64,000 nucleotides of DNA from Microvirga calopogonii (GTDB taxonomy: Bacteria; Pseudomonadota; Alphaproteobacteria; Rhizobiales; Beijerinckiaceae). Location of the stretch: the NCBI RefSeq assembly GCF_003347665.1, contig NZ_QDGA01000025.1, positions 1 through 64,000 on the forward strand, given 5' to 3'. Below are positions 34,991 to 44,648 of this stretch, one piece after another (position 1 is the first letter of the stretch; each line of letters starts with the position of its first letter). The notes below the pieces were generated by a model, which had not been told where the DNA came from, did no database searches, and was given only the letters and a program-made list of their open reading frames with translations. The position numbers and the translations under genes are program-made.

Positions 34991-35484
34991 CAATGATACG
35001 GTAACGAAGTACGTAGCAAGAACATAGATGCCTGGGTCGATCGAGAGATCTCCGCAAGGGCTGCATATGCTCTGAATCCAGGTGTTTGAGCCAACATTCC
35101 AGGGCAGAACAACGGGAAGAGGAGGGTAGTGCTCTCCAAAGTGATATCTGCAAGCGGGCGGCGCTGCCCGGATAGCTTTGACAATGCAGTTAAGGAAACA
35201 GTTTCAAATCGGTACCAGATCGATGCGAGTATCATCTGGCTTCACACTCGGGGTCATTCCACAAGACCCCATCAACCAAGTTTCTGATCCGTTCTAACTA
35301 AGAACGTATAATCCGGAACAGATCTTGCGCTGGCCCCTTCTTGTGTAGGGTTTCGGATGCCAGCCATCACAGACGCAGCCAGATGCACCGGGGACGGCGT
35401 CCGAAAGCCTCCAGGGAACGAACCCGCGGGATGAAGATTGCAGGTTCCGGGATTTGGCGGTTCCGCCTGGTCCGCTAGGCCGGA
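34991..35484. other. Gene-free region right of IS6 element A
   Basis: About 490 bases. Minus-strand frames at 34975-35235 and 35294-35518 lack ribosome sites and recognisable motifs. Together with the following repeat it separates the IS from the catabolic island. Confidence 0.4.
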
Positions 35485-35670
35485 TGTGAATCAGCGTCGA
35501 ATGCTGCCACCGAGCCAACTGCCATCAAGTGCATGACGTTGCTGCAAATTCATGGCGTCGGCGGGGTCATCATCAACGCCGATAGTGACCCCGCCCAATT
35601 TCCATTTGATTTCGCTAAGCCAAGGCTTTGCGCTTCTCTCGCGAGGGGCAACCATTAGTGCCGCTTCACA
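35485..35670 (+). repeat. ~188-bp inverted-repeat element, copy 3
   Basis: Begins TGTGAATCAGC, ends GCCGCTTCACA, with GGGGTCATCATC, a slightly degraded palindrome (AACGCCGAT) and TGACCCC in the middle. Same orientation as copy 1. Confidence 0.68.
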
Positions 35671-35915
35671 GATTATCTAGCTTGCAGTCTCAACCTCCGG
35701 AACTTGGCGGACATGCACTGGCCCTTCGTCGTCCTAATTCCATGCCTGCCGACGCCATTAGACATCACGGCCGCGGTCTCTGCCACGAATTCTGGCGGGC
35801 GCCGGGACAATCTACGTGATGACTCAAAGAACGGTGTCTGCGCTCGGCTCTGGACATACTCGACCCCGATGTCCTGCTAACGCCCGGCAACCCGTAGTGG
35901 TCAGCCCAGCGCCCC

Positions 35916-35944
35916 TTGACAGGCTCATTTCTATGATAATTATT
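35916..35944 (+). promoter_or_regulatory. Promoter candidate for the catabolic plus-strand operon
   Basis: TTGACA at 35916-35921 and ATTATT at 35939-35944, spaced 17, in an unusually AT-rich stretch 38 bases before the start of the binding-protein gene. ATAATTAT inside it is palindromic and could be an operator for the GntR regulator. Confidence 0.45.
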
Positions 35945-35981
35945 CGTATAAATAGAACAAATAACCAGCCCAGAGGTAGCT

Positions 35982-37187
35982 ATGCTCAACCGCCGTGATC
36001 TGCTGAAACTCTCATCCGTTGCCGCAAGCTCGCTGCTCCTCCCTGCGGGGCTCCGGCCAGCCTTCGCTGCCAGCGAGGACATCACCATAGGCGCGCCGCT
36101 TCCAATGTCGGGGCCCTTCGCTGCCAATGGTAAGTTTGGCTCCATGGGTACCGCAATGATTGTTGAGGAGGTCGGCAAGGTCCTAGACCGTAAGCTGAGC
36201 TATCTCGAGATCGACACGGAAGGAAAGCCGGCTACAGCCGTCCGCAAGGTTCAGGAGGCGATGGAGCGCGGAGTGACGCTGTTCTCCGGCGGTATCCTGT
36301 CGTCCGAGGCCCTCGCCATGGGCAAGGAAGTCGCGAAAGGGAAGGGGGTCTTCATCACCACAGCAGGCGCCGATGAGATCACCGGCTCGGAGTGCAACAA
36401 GAGCACGTTTCGGTGGAGCGTGCCGACATTCGGCGCAATCGAGCAGACCGTGCGTCCGCTCATCGAGCAGCTTCCCAACGCGAAGCGCTGGTACACGATC
36501 ACGCCGCAATACGTCTTCGGCGATGGTCTGCTCAACGCCGCGAAAGCGATCTTCAAGGAGAAGGGGATCGAGCATGTCGGCAACAGCTATCACTCGCTCA
36601 CCGAGAAGGAGTTCAGCGGCTATCTGACCAACGCCATGGCGGCCAAGCCCGATGCTCTCCTCATCCTTAATTTTGGCTCCCAGTCTTCTGATACTCTTCG
36701 TCAGGCCGTCAGTTTCGGCATGAAGAAGCGCATGACTATCCTGCTGGCCTGGGCGTCGGGGCTCGAGCAGTTCGAGGCCCTCGGCCCCGATCTGATGGAG
36801 GGCGTTTACTTTGGGGCTCAGTACTGGCACGGCATCGACTCGCCGTTCAACCGCGAGTTGGTCGCCAAGGTGCAGGCCAAGCACAAGATGAATCCGAACT
36901 ACGCCTTCGCCAGTGCCTATCTGACCACGAAGATCCTGATCGACGCGGCCGCGAAAGCGGGAAGCGCGGACGGCCCGGCGGTCACCCAGGCCATGGAGGG
37001 CATGAAGTACGCCGGCCTTACGGGCGACGAGGAGATCCGCGCGGCCGACCACCAGGTGATCAAGAACTATTATCTGCTCAAGGGAAAGGCCAAGAGCGCC
37101 ATGAAGGACAAGGACGACTACGCCGACATCATCAGCTTCGGCAAGTCGTTCCAGTCTCCGGAACAGGCGCAGTGCAAGATGGCCTGA
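35982..37187 (+). CDS. ABC transporter substrate-binding protein, branched-chain amino acid/urea type
   Basis: 401 residues. Twin-arginine-like signal MLNRRDLLKLSSVAASSLLL followed by PAFAAS. The mature protein begins ITIGAPLPMSGPFAANGKFG, the usual start of periplasmic binding protein type I (LivK/UrtA). It delivers substrate to the permease-ATPase set immediately downstream. A strong terminator follows, so it can be made in excess over the membrane parts, as is typical. The genes around it (amidohydrolase, hydantoinases) suggest a ureido or amide compound rather than leucine, but that is inference. Confidence 0.9.
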   Translation: MLNRRDLLKLSSVAASSLLLPAGLRPAFAASEDITIGAPLPMSGPFAANGKFGSMGTAMIVEEVGKVLDRKLSYLEIDTEGKPATAVRKVQEAMERGVTLFSGGILSSEALAMGKEVAKGKGVFITTAGADEITGSECNKSTFRWSVPTFGAIEQTVRPLIEQLPNAKRWYTITPQYVFGDGLLNAAKAIFKEKGIEHVGNSYHSLTEKEFSGYLTNAMAAKPDALLILNFGSQSSDTLRQAVSFGMKKRMTILLAWASGLEQFEALGPDLMEGVYFGAQYWHGIDSPFNRELVAKVQAKHKMNPNYAFASAYLTTKILIDAAAKAGSADGPAVTQAMEGMKYAGLTGDEEIRAADHQVIKNYYLLKGKAKSAMKDKDDYADIISFGKSFQSPEQAQCKMA

Positions 37188-37195
37188 TCATCGGC

Positions 37196-37226
37196 GGGGA
37201 CGGCACGCGGCCGTCCCCTTTCTTTT
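37196..37226 (+). terminator. Intrinsic terminator/attenuator after the binding-protein gene
   Basis: GGGGACGG and CCGTCCCC form an 8-bp stem with a 7-base loop followed by TTTCTTTT. It lies between the binding protein and the permeases, so partial read-through would set their ratio. Confidence 0.8.
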
Positions 37227-37261
37227 GCGACCATTGATTGGCTCCAACATCGGGTGCCCGC

Positions 37262-38116
37262 GTGATTTATCTGTTTCAGGTGGTGAACGGCATCGGCCTG
37301 GGAATGCTCTACTTCCTGCTCGCGGTGGGGTTGAGCATCATCTTCGGGCTGCTTCATTTCGTGAATTTCGCCCACGGCGCATTTTATCTTCTGGGCGCCT
37401 ATCTCGTGTACGACATGACCGAGCGCGGCCTGAATTTCTGGGCGGCGCTCCTTGTGGCGCCGATCATCGTCGGGGGGCTCGCGGCTCTGACGGAATCTGT
37501 CCTGCTGCGACGCATCTATCACCTGCCGCACACGTTCCACATCCTCGTGACGGTCGGGCTCGCCCTGATGGTGCAGGAACTCGTCATCATCCTGTGGGGG
37601 CCGGTGGGCGGCAACGTCTCGACCCCGGACGCGCTCAGCGGCGTCGTCATTCTAGGCGATTTTATCTATCCGCAATATCGCCTTTTCGTCATCGGTCTGA
37701 CCCTCGTGCTTGCCATCGGCCTCTGGTGGCTCCTGGAGGGCACGCGGCTCGGCGCCGTGGTGCGCGCGGGCTCGGAATCGACCGACATGGTCTCGCTGCT
37801 CGGCATCGACATCCTGCGGGTGAACACGGCCGTCTTCGCGCTGGGCGCGGGCCTCGCGGGCCTCGCCGGAGCGCTCGCGGCGCCGATCCGCGGCGTCGAG
37901 CCCTTCATGGGCGTCGAGGCGCTGGGCATTGCCTTCGTGGTCGTCGTCATCGGCGGCATGGGCAGCTACACCGGCGCGCTCATCGCGGGTCTCCTGGTGG
38001 GAATCGTGCAGAGCGTCATGACGACGCTCTGGCCCGAGGGCGCCCGCCTGATGATCTATCTCGGCATGGGTCTCGTCATCCTGACGATGCCGCGCGGCCT
38101 GCTCGGCCGGGCATGA
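37262..38116 (+). CDS. ABC transporter permease, LivH type
   Basis: 284 residues from GTG 37262, where the family N-terminus begins (VIYLFQVVNGIGLGMLYFLL). An upstream TTG adds eight unlikely residues. About eight hydrophobic helices; the LivH signature GLSIIFGLLHFVNFAHGAFY and the cytoplasmic coupling loop near AVVRAGSESTDMVSLLGI are clear. Its stop overlaps an ATG of the next frame. Confidence 0.88.
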   Translation: MIYLFQVVNGIGLGMLYFLLAVGLSIIFGLLHFVNFAHGAFYLLGAYLVYDMTERGLNFWAALLVAPIIVGGLAALTESVLLRRIYHLPHTFHILVTVGLALMVQELVIILWGPVGGNVSTPDALSGVVILGDFIYPQYRLFVIGLTLVLAIGLWWLLEGTRLGAVVRAGSESTDMVSLLGIDILRVNTAVFALGAGLAGLAGALAAPIRGVEPFMGVEALGIAFVVVVIGGMGSYTGALIAGLLVGIVQSVMTTLWPEGARLMIYLGMGLVILTMPRGLLGRA

Positions 38117-38127
38117 GAGGCGTCATC

Positions 38128-39123
38128 ATGAACCGCGCTTCTCTGCATTTTATTCTCGCCGCCCTCGTCGCCGTCGCGCTCCCGCTCTTCATGCGGTCCG
38201 GCACGCTCGCGTCCGAGGTGCTGATCTTCGCCATGGCGGCGGCCGCCTGCAATCTCCTCCTCGGCTATACGGGCCTTCTGTCCTTCGGCCAGGGAATCTT
38301 CTTCGGGCTCGGAAGCTACGCGACCGGCCTGACCCTGCTGCACACCTCGCTCCCGCTCGGTGTGGCGCTCGTTCTCGCGGCGATTGCAGGAGCCGTCATC
38401 GCCACGGGTGTCGGCTGGCTCTCGATCCGCCGGCAGGGCGTCTACTTCGTCATGCTGACGCTCACCTTCTCCCAGTTCTTCTACTTCCTCGCCTACACGT
38501 TCAAGGACGTCACGGGCGGCGACAACGGCCTGCTCAACATTCCCCGGCCCGCCGTCGGACCCTTCTCTTTAGGGGATTCGTGGTCCTACTACGCCTTCGT
38601 GGCGGTGCTCTTCCTCGTCGTCTTCGCGGCCCTGCAGCGGGTCGCGAGCTCCACCTTCGGGCGCACCCTACTGGCGGTTCGCGACAACGAGGAACGCGCG
38701 CGCGCCATCGGTTTCCCGGTCCGCGACTTCAAGATCGCGGCCTTTGCCATTTCCGGCGCGGTGACGGGGCTTGCTGGCGCGCTTCATGCCCTCCTTATCG
38801 GCGTCGCGCCCCTGTCGAACATCGAATACCACATGAGTGAGAGCATCCTAATCATGACGATCATCGGCGGCAGCGGAAACCTGTTCGCCTCCGTGCTCGG
38901 AGCCGGGTTATACGTGATCGTGTCGGATCTGCTCTCGTCGATCTGGCCGCGCTGGCTTCTCCTTCTCGGCGGACTTCTCATCGTGGTGGCGCTCTTCATG
39001 CAGAAGGGACTATGGGGTCTCCTCGAACGCCTAGTGGAGGCTCTGGCCATGGGCCGCAAGTCTTCCACCAAGTCTTCCATCGAACCTCCCATCCAGCCGG
39101 AATCCGAGGGGAGGGGCATATGA
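38128..39123 (+). CDS. ABC transporter permease, LivM type
   Basis: 331 residues. ATG 38128 has GAGAGG seven bases upstream; ATG 38113, overlapping the livH stop, is an alternative. Helical throughout, with CNLLLGYTGLLSFGQGIFFG and the coupling loop LLAVRDNEERARAIGFPVRD typical of LivM. The C-terminal ~20 residues are hydrophilic (Ser/Lys-rich) and extend past the usual end. The stop overlaps the start of the ATPase gene. Confidence 0.9.
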   Translation: MNRASLHFILAALVAVALPLFMRSGTLASEVLIFAMAAAACNLLLGYTGLLSFGQGIFFGLGSYATGLTLLHTSLPLGVALVLAAIAGAVIATGVGWLSIRRQGVYFVMLTLTFSQFFYFLAYTFKDVTGGDNGLLNIPRPAVGPFSLGDSWSYYAFVAVLFLVVFAALQRVASSTFGRTLLAVRDNEERARAIGFPVRDFKIAAFAISGAVTGLAGALHALLIGVAPLSNIEYHMSESILIMTIIGGSGNLFASVLGAGLYVIVSDLLSSIWPRWLLLLGGLLIVVALFMQKGLWGLLERLVEALAMGRKSSTKSSIEPPIQPESEGRGI

Positions 39124-39893
39124 GCACCCAGACGCCGATTCTTGCGGCCGAAAAACTCGGCGTCCGCTACGGCAGCTTCCTCGCCCTCTCGGACGTCACC
39201 CTGTCGATTAAGTCCAACACAGTTCATTCCGTGATCGGCCCGAACGGCGCGGGAAAGACCACCCTGTTCCATGCCCTCACTGGCCGGGTGCGAGCATCAA
39301 GCGGGCGGATCGCTCTCGACGGGCGGGACATCACCCATGTATCCGACGACAAGAGGGTGCCTCTGGGCATCGCGCGCTCCTTCCAGGTGACGAGCCTATT
39401 CCAGAACCTGAGCGTTCGCGAGAACCTGCGCCTGGCGGCTCAGGGGCGCACGCCTCTGCAGGCGCTCGCACCCTGGCGCGGAGTCGATCCGCGTGACCAA
39501 GCGCTCGCCGTCGCGGACGAAGTCATGGCGCGCCTGGAGCTGACCCATGTGTCAGACAGAGCGGCGGGCGAACTCTCACATGGGCAGCAGCGGCGGCTCG
39601 AAGTCGGCATGGCGGTCGCCGCGAAGCCGCGGCTGATCCTGCTCGACGAACCGACATCCGGAATGGGCATCGACGACGTCGAGGCGATGAAGGCCCTGAT
39701 CCGCGATCTGGGCCGTGACCACACGGTGCTCTTCATCGAGCACAACATGGGCATCGTCATGAACATCAGCGACACCGTAACGGTCATGCGTGCGGGGCGC
39801 GTGCTGGTAGAGGGGCCGCCCGCCGTGGTGCGAGACGATCCGGAAGTGCGGCGCGCCTATCTCGGCAATATGATCACGGGTGATCTCGCATGA
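39120..39893 (+). CDS. ABC transporter ATPase, LivG type
   Basis: 257 residues, starting at the ATGA overlap with GAGGGGAGGGG upstream. Walker A is GPNGAGKTT, the signature is ELSHGQQRRLEVGMA, and Walker B LILLDEPTSGMG. The final His switch is FIEHNMGIVM. LivG proteins have the elongated insert seen here between Walker A and the signature. It pairs with LivF as a heterodimer on the LivH/LivM permease. Confidence 0.92.
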   Translation: MSTQTPILAAEKLGVRYGSFLALSDVTLSIKSNTVHSVIGPNGAGKTTLFHALTGRVRASSGRIALDGRDITHVSDDKRVPLGIARSFQVTSLFQNLSVRENLRLAAQGRTPLQALAPWRGVDPRDQALAVADEVMARLELTHVSDRAAGELSHGQQRRLEVGMAVAAKPRLILLDEPTSGMGIDDVEAMKALIRDLGRDHTVLFIEHNMGIVMNISDTVTVMRAGRVLVEGPPAVVRDDPEVRRAYLGNMITGDLA

Positions 39894-40600
39894 CCACGGC
39901 ATTGCTCGAAATCGAAAACGTGCATGGCTATTACGGCAAGAGCCATATCCTTCAGGGCGTGACCCTCGAGGTGCGGGCCGGCGAGGTCGTGACGCTGCTC
40001 GGCCGGAACGGGGCCGGGAAGACCTCGACCCTGAAGAGCATCAGCGGCCTGCTCGCGCCGAGCGCCGGGCGCGTGCGCTTCGCCGGATCGGATGTCACAG
40101 GATGGCGTCCTCACAAAATCGCTCAGCGTGGCCTCGCCCTCGTGCCCGAAAACCGCGGCATCTTCGGACTGCTCAGCGTCGAGGAGAACCTGCGCATCGC
40201 GGAGCGCAAGGGCTCGCCCTGGTCGCTGAAGGACGTGTACAGGATCTTCCCGCGCCTCGAAGAGCGCCGCCGCAACGGCGGCGGCCAGCTCTCCGGCGGC
40301 GAGCAGCAGATGCTGTCGATTGCCCGCGCCCTTCTCAACGCGCCGAAGCTCCTGATGCTGGACGAGCCCGTCGAAGGACTGGCTCCCGTGATCGTTGACG
40401 AGATCGTCGACCAGATCAAGAAGATCCGCGCGACCGGTGTCCCGATCCTGCTCGTCGAGCAGAACCTCGCCGTCTGCACTGAGCTCGCCGATCGCCATTA
40501 CATCCTGGAACTCGGCCGGGTCGTCTATCAGGGCACGCATGACGAGTTCGCGGCCGATGAGGCCACGAAGGACCGCTATCTGGGCGTGAAGGCCCACTGA
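39890..40600 (+). CDS. ABC transporter ATPase, LivF type
   Basis: 236 residues starting in a 4-base overlap with livG. Walker A GRNGAGKTST, signature QLSGGEQQMLSIARALL, Walker B LLMLDEPVEGLAP and VEQNLAVCTELADRHYILEL at the C-terminus are standard LivF features. It completes the five-gene importer. Confidence 0.92.
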   Translation: MTTALLEIENVHGYYGKSHILQGVTLEVRAGEVVTLLGRNGAGKTSTLKSISGLLAPSAGRVRFAGSDVTGWRPHKIAQRGLALVPENRGIFGLLSVEENLRIAERKGSPWSLKDVYRIFPRLEERRRNGGGQLSGGEQQMLSIARALLNAPKLLMLDEPVEGLAPVIVDEIVDQIKKIRATGVPILLVEQNLAVCTELADRHYILELGRVVYQGTHDEFAADEATKDRYLGVKAH

Positions 40601-40621
40601 CCCCGCGTTTTGGTAAAGCAA

Positions 40622-41875
40622 ATGATTCCCAATCTGCAAATCAATCCCCAGCGTCTCTGGGACAGCTTGATGGACACCGCCAAGATCGGCGGAACGGCAA
40701 AGGGAGGCGTGTCGCGCCTGACCCTGACCGACGCCGACAGGCGGGTGCGCGACTGGCTGAAAAGTGAATGCGAGAGGCTCGGATGCACCGTGACGGTCGA
40801 CGAGGTCGGCAACATGTTCGCCGTTCGCCCCGGCCGGCGCTCCGATCTTCCGCCCATCGCGATCGGCAGTCATCTCGACACGCAGCCCACGGGCGGAAAG
40901 TTCGACGGGATCCTCGGCGTGCTCGGCGGCCTGGAGGTCCTCAAGACCTTGCAGGATTCCGGCTATGAGACGAACGCGCCTCTCATGCTGGTGAACTGGA
41001 CCAACGAGGAGGGATCGCGCTTCGCGCCCGCGATGCTCGGATCCGGTGTCTATGCGGGCGTCTTCGATCGGGCCTATGCGGACAGCCGGGAAGATCGTCA
41101 GGGCGTCACCTTCGGCGAGGCCATTGAGGCGATCGGCTATCGGGGAGAAGCCAAGGCCGGATCGATCACGTTCGGAGCGATGTTCGAGCTGCATATCGAG
41201 CAGGGACCCATCCTCGAACAGGAGGAGAAGGTCATCGGAATCGTCCAAGGCGTCCAGGGCATGCGCTGGTACGAGGTCTCCGTCACCGGGCGAGAGGCGC
41301 ATACAGGCTCGACCCCGATGCCCATGCGGCGCGACGCCCTCGTGGGCGCGGCGCGGCTCATCGACCGGATCGAGGCCATCGCGCTGGAGCACGCGCCTTC
41401 CGCCGTGGGCTCCGTCGGGCTGATCGAGGTGCAGCCCAATTCGCGAAACGTCGTGCCGGGACATGTGTTCTTCACGGTGGATTTCCGTCATCCCGACGAC
41501 GCCGTCCTCGACGTGATGGAGCAGAAGCTCCTCGCCGCGATCGACGAGATGGCCGGCAAGGGAAACCTCGGCGTGGAATCCAAGAAGGTCTGGGAATCGC
41601 CGGCCGTCAGGTTCGATGCCGATTGCCTTGCATCCGTGAAGAAGAGCGCGCAGGCGGCCCGATATCCGGTGCGCGACATGATCTCGGGCGCGGGTCACGA
41701 TGCCGCCTACGTCGCCCGCGTCGCACCGACCGCCATGATCTTCGTGCCCTGTGCGGGCGGGCTGAGCCACAACGAGGAAGAAAGTACGTCCTTCGAGGAA
41801 TGCGCGGCGGGAGCGCAGGTGCTCCTCGGCTCCGTTCTCGACTACGACGGGCGCGGGATGGAACGCCTGAACTGA
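40622..41875 (+). CDS. M20-family amidohydrolase (N-carbamoyl-L-amino-acid hydrolase / allantoate amidohydrolase type)
   Basis: 417 residues from ATG 40622; ribosome site weak. The di-metal ligands are visible in IGSHLDTQPTGGKFDG (His, Asp), NWTNEEGSRFAP (Glu), FELHIEQGPILE (His) and GLSHNEEES (His). The substrate-binding VTGREAHTGSTPMPMRRDAL is typical of the HyuC/AllC branch, which removes a carbamoyl or ureido group. With hydantoinase genes in the facing operon, the likely reaction is hydrolysis of an N-carbamoyl or ureido intermediate. The exact substrate cannot be read from sequence. Confidence 0.87.
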   Translation: MIPNLQINPQRLWDSLMDTAKIGGTAKGGVSRLTLTDADRRVRDWLKSECERLGCTVTVDEVGNMFAVRPGRRSDLPPIAIGSHLDTQPTGGKFDGILGVLGGLEVLKTLQDSGYETNAPLMLVNWTNEEGSRFAPAMLGSGVYAGVFDRAYADSREDRQGVTFGEAIEAIGYRGEAKAGSITFGAMFELHIEQGPILEQEEKVIGIVQGVQGMRWYEVSVTGREAHTGSTPMPMRRDALVGAARLIDRIEAIALEHAPSAVGSVGLIEVQPNSRNVVPGHVFFTVDFRHPDDAVLDVMEQKLLAAIDEMAGKGNLGVESKKVWESPAVRFDADCLASVKKSAQAARYPVRDMISGAGHDAAYVARVAPTAMIFVPCAGGLSHNEEESTSFEECAAGAQVLLGSVLDYDGRGMERLN

Positions 41876-41948
41876 CACGCGTCCTTCAAGAATCCCGATA
41901 CAAAAAACGTACCGGCGCTGGGCAGCGCCTTCACAAGGATAGACCGGC

Positions 41949-43451
41949 ATGCGCTTCGTCGTCGCCCGCATGAATCACGAAACCAATACGTTCTCGCCGG
42001 TGCCGACGCCGCTCGCATCGTTCAATCCCCGCTGGGACGAGGATGCCCTGCAGGCCGGCGCAGGCTCCCGCACGGCCATGGGAGCTTTCCTGGCTTTTGC
42101 GGAAGCGCGCGGCGCGGAGGTGGTGACGCCGGTCTTCGCTACCGCCAATCCGAGCGGCCCCGTGGCGGACGAGGCTTTCGAGGCCATGGCGGCGGCCATC
42201 GTCGCGGCTGTCCGGAACGGATGTGACGCCATTCTTCTCGATCTTCACGGTGCGATGGTGACGGAGAGTTTTGACGACGGGGAGGGCGAACTTCTCGCGC
42301 GCGTTCGCGCCGTCGCGCTGGATGTGCCGCTTGGCGTCGCCCTCGATCTTCATGGCAACATCACCGAACGCATGGTCGCCAATGCCGACGTGCTGGTCGG
42401 CTTCAAGACCTATCCCCATGTGGACATGCATGAGACCGGCGCCCATGTAGCTCGGCTCGTGGGGCGCATGCTCGACGAGCGGCTCGCGCCGAAGCGCGCG
42501 TGGTGCCATCCGCCGCAACTGGCCCATACGTTGAAGATGAATACCGGCGTCCCCAGCGCCATGCAGGATGTGATCGCGGCGGCACGAAAGGCGGAGGAGC
42601 GGCCCGGCGTGCTCGCGGCCAGTGTCTTCGGCGGCTTTCCCATCGCCGACATTCCAGAGGCCGGCGTGTCGGTGATCACGGTCGCGGAATCCGCGGATCT
42701 CGCGGCGGAGGTCGCCCGCGACATTGGCGGGCTTCTGTGGGAGCGTCGCGCCGAGTTCGTGTATCGTGAGGAGCCGCTTCAGCAATCGATCGCGGAGGGG
42801 CGCGCCGCCGGCGAGGGAGCCGGGCAGGGCCCCGTGCTCCTGCTCGACCATGGCGACAACTGCATGTCGGGCGGCACCTGCGACACCATGGACGTGCTCA
42901 GCGAGGCGCTGACGCAAGGGCTCGACGGTATTATCGTGGGTCCGATCTGCGATCCGGAAGCCGTGGCGGCCATGATGGCGGCGGGCGTCGGCGCGCGGAT
43001 CGAGATCGGAATCGGCAACCGCGTGGCCATGCCCCGCATCGGCATCTCCAAAGATCCGCTGCGGCTTGAAGGCGTGGTGCGCGTCCTGGGCGACGGGGAA
43101 TACACGATCAGTGGGCCGACCTATACGGGCATGCGCTGCTTCATGGGGCGGGCCGCCGTGCTGGATACCGGCCGGGCACAGGTGCTCGTCACCGAGCTGC
43201 CTCACGAGCCGTGGGACCTTGCGGTGTTCACGAGCGTCGGTCTCGATCCCTGTGCGTGCCGGTACCTGATCCTGAAATCGCGCATGTATTGCCGCCCCGT
43301 TTTCGAGCCCATCGCGAGGGCGGTCGTCGAATGTGCGAGCCGTGGGGTGACCAGCTCGGACTATGAGTTATTCCGTTTCGAAAAGCTTGCCCGTCCGATA
43401 TATCCTCTCCAGGACGATATCCCGTGGAGACCTGAGGCGGTTCGGCTATGA
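41949..43451 (+). CDS. M81-family metallopeptidase (MlrC/microcystinase C-like)
   Basis: 500 residues. The N-terminus (ARMNHETNTFSPVPT) and metal-site segments (AILLDLHGAMVTE, ALDLHGNITERM, LLDHGDNCMSGGTCDTMDVL) are the M81/DUF1485 signature. MlrC cleaves linearised microcystin; most relatives sit in gene clusters for other small amides and their natural reactions are unknown. AAGGAT precedes the ATG. It is 73 bases after the M20 gene, with a GGCGCT/AGCGCC hairpin between, and shares a 4-base overlap with the GntR gene. Confidence 0.88.
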   Translation: MRFVVARMNHETNTFSPVPTPLASFNPRWDEDALQAGAGSRTAMGAFLAFAEARGAEVVTPVFATANPSGPVADEAFEAMAAAIVAAVRNGCDAILLDLHGAMVTESFDDGEGELLARVRAVALDVPLGVALDLHGNITERMVANADVLVGFKTYPHVDMHETGAHVARLVGRMLDERLAPKRAWCHPPQLAHTLKMNTGVPSAMQDVIAAARKAEERPGVLAASVFGGFPIADIPEAGVSVITVAESADLAAEVARDIGGLLWERRAEFVYREEPLQQSIAEGRAAGEGAGQGPVLLLDHGDNCMSGGTCDTMDVLSEALTQGLDGIIVGPICDPEAVAAMMAAGVGARIEIGIGNRVAMPRIGISKDPLRLEGVVRVLGDGEYTISGPTYTGMRCFMGRAAVLDTGRAQVLVTELPHEPWDLAVFTSVGLDPCACRYLILKSRMYCRPVFEPIARAVVECASRGVTSSDYELFRFEKLARPIYPLQDDIPWRPEAVRL

Positions 43452-44227
43452 CCAACGACAAGGAAGGTGGTCCGGCCCCCGGGCGCGGACGGATGCAGCG
43501 CACGAAGCTCTCTGACCAGATCGCCGAGGACCTGAGGCGCTGGATCGCGCGGGAGGGCCTGAAGCCGGGCGACCGGCTGCCTAACGAGAAGACGCTGATG
43601 CAGCATTACGGCTGCGCGAAGGGTACTCTTCGCGAGGCCCTGAAGGCCCTTGAGGTGCAGGGACTCGTGAAGATGCAGACCGGCCCGAACGGCGGCGCCG
43701 AGATCCAGCCCGTGTCCATCGACGCGGCGATGCAGCAGCTGCGCAGCTACCTTCATTTTCAGGTACTGGATTTCGAGCAGATCTACGTGCTCCGGCGCAG
43801 CCTCGAAGTGTCTCTGGCGGAGAGCGTCGTCGGCCGCCTGACGGAGGATCAGCTTCAGCGGCTGGAGACAAATATCGAGCAATGCGTCGAAGCCCGCGAC
43901 AGCGGCGACCGGGTCGCGGGCCGTCGGCTCGAGATCGAATTCCACGATATTCTCTGCGAGAGCTGCGATAATCCTCTGCTCGCCTTCATCTGTCGCTTCC
44001 TCAACGGGCTCCTGCGCGATCTCGTCGAATTCCGCAGCGACCGTTACGACGAGCACGAGGCTTTCGGCCAGCACAACGTGACAAGCCACCGCGATCTCGT
44101 GGCGGCCTTCCGCGCCAAGAATCGCCGCGCCGTCAGCCGGATCATGCGCGAGCACATGTGCTGCGCGGAAACCTTCATGCAGCGCCTCGATGCATCCTTC
44201 CGCTCCGATCGTTTAAGTACAGCTTAA
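43448..44227 (+). CDS. GntR-family transcriptional regulator, FadR/FCD type
   Basis: 259 residues. The winged helix is at residues ~15-80 (LSDQIAEDLRRWIAREGLKP, ALKALEVQGLVKM). The C-terminal FCD helical bundle has the metal/ligand residues in EIEFHDILCES and HNVTSHRDLVAAF. It is the last intact gene of the plus-strand operon, overlapping the M81 stop, so it very likely controls this operon in response to its substrate. Confidence 0.9.
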   Translation: MTNDKEGGPAPGRGRMQRTKLSDQIAEDLRRWIAREGLKPGDRLPNEKTLMQHYGCAKGTLREALKALEVQGLVKMQTGPNGGAEIQPVSIDAAMQQLRSYLHFQVLDFEQIYVLRRSLEVSLAESVVGRLTEDQLQRLETNIEQCVEARDSGDRVAGRRLEIEFHDILCESCDNPLLAFICRFLNGLLRDLVEFRSDRYDEHEAFGQHNVTSHRDLVAAFRAKNRRAVSRIMREHMCCAETFMQRLDASFRSDRLSTA

Positions 44228-44312
44228 GAGCAAGCGCTTTGCACAGGCATTTGAGCTGTGCGATGCCGCCACTGCATTGCAGTCGTTCAACGCTACCGAC
44301 TTTTGAGCCGCC

Positions 44313-44648
44313 ATGGACGGGATAGACCAGCACATCATCAACATCCTCCGGGCCGACGGGCGCACCACGAACGCCGATCTGGCCGAGAAGGTCGGGCTGT
44401 CTCCCTCTGCGTGCCTGCGTCGAGTGCGGCTTCTCGAGGAGAGCGGGACGATCCGCGGATATTCGGCCCTCATCAACGACCGGGCTGCAGCACCCGAGAC
44501 GGTCGTGATCGTCCAGATCACCTTGGAGCGGCAGACGGACGAGTATCTCAGGCGGTTCGAGAAGGCTGCCTGCCAATGTCCCGACATCCGGGAGTGCTAT
44601 CTGATGACCGGAACGTCGGACGGCATCGTCAACTTAACCGAAGAGTGA
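44313..44648 (+). pseudogene. Lrp/AsnC-family regulator truncated by IS6 element B
   Basis: The N-terminal helix-turn-helix (LAEKVGLSPSACLRRV) and the first part of the RAM domain (TVVIVQITLERQTDEYLRRF, IRECYLMTGTSDG) are intact. At 44622 the frame enters the IS end and stops seven codons later. About 45 C-terminal residues, including the rest of the effector-binding domain, are lost and no matching remnant is visible beyond the IS. DNA binding might persist, but octamer assembly and ligand response should not. Confidence 0.85.

Noticed and set aside
39857..41971. 704-codon minus-strand open frame
   Set aside because: Antisense to the LivF-type and M20 genes, both of which have all catalytic motifs; no ribosome site or domain in the minus frame.
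41931..43205. 424-codon minus-strand open frame
   Set aside because: Antisense of the M81 gene, which has a ribosome site, the family signature and operon overlaps.
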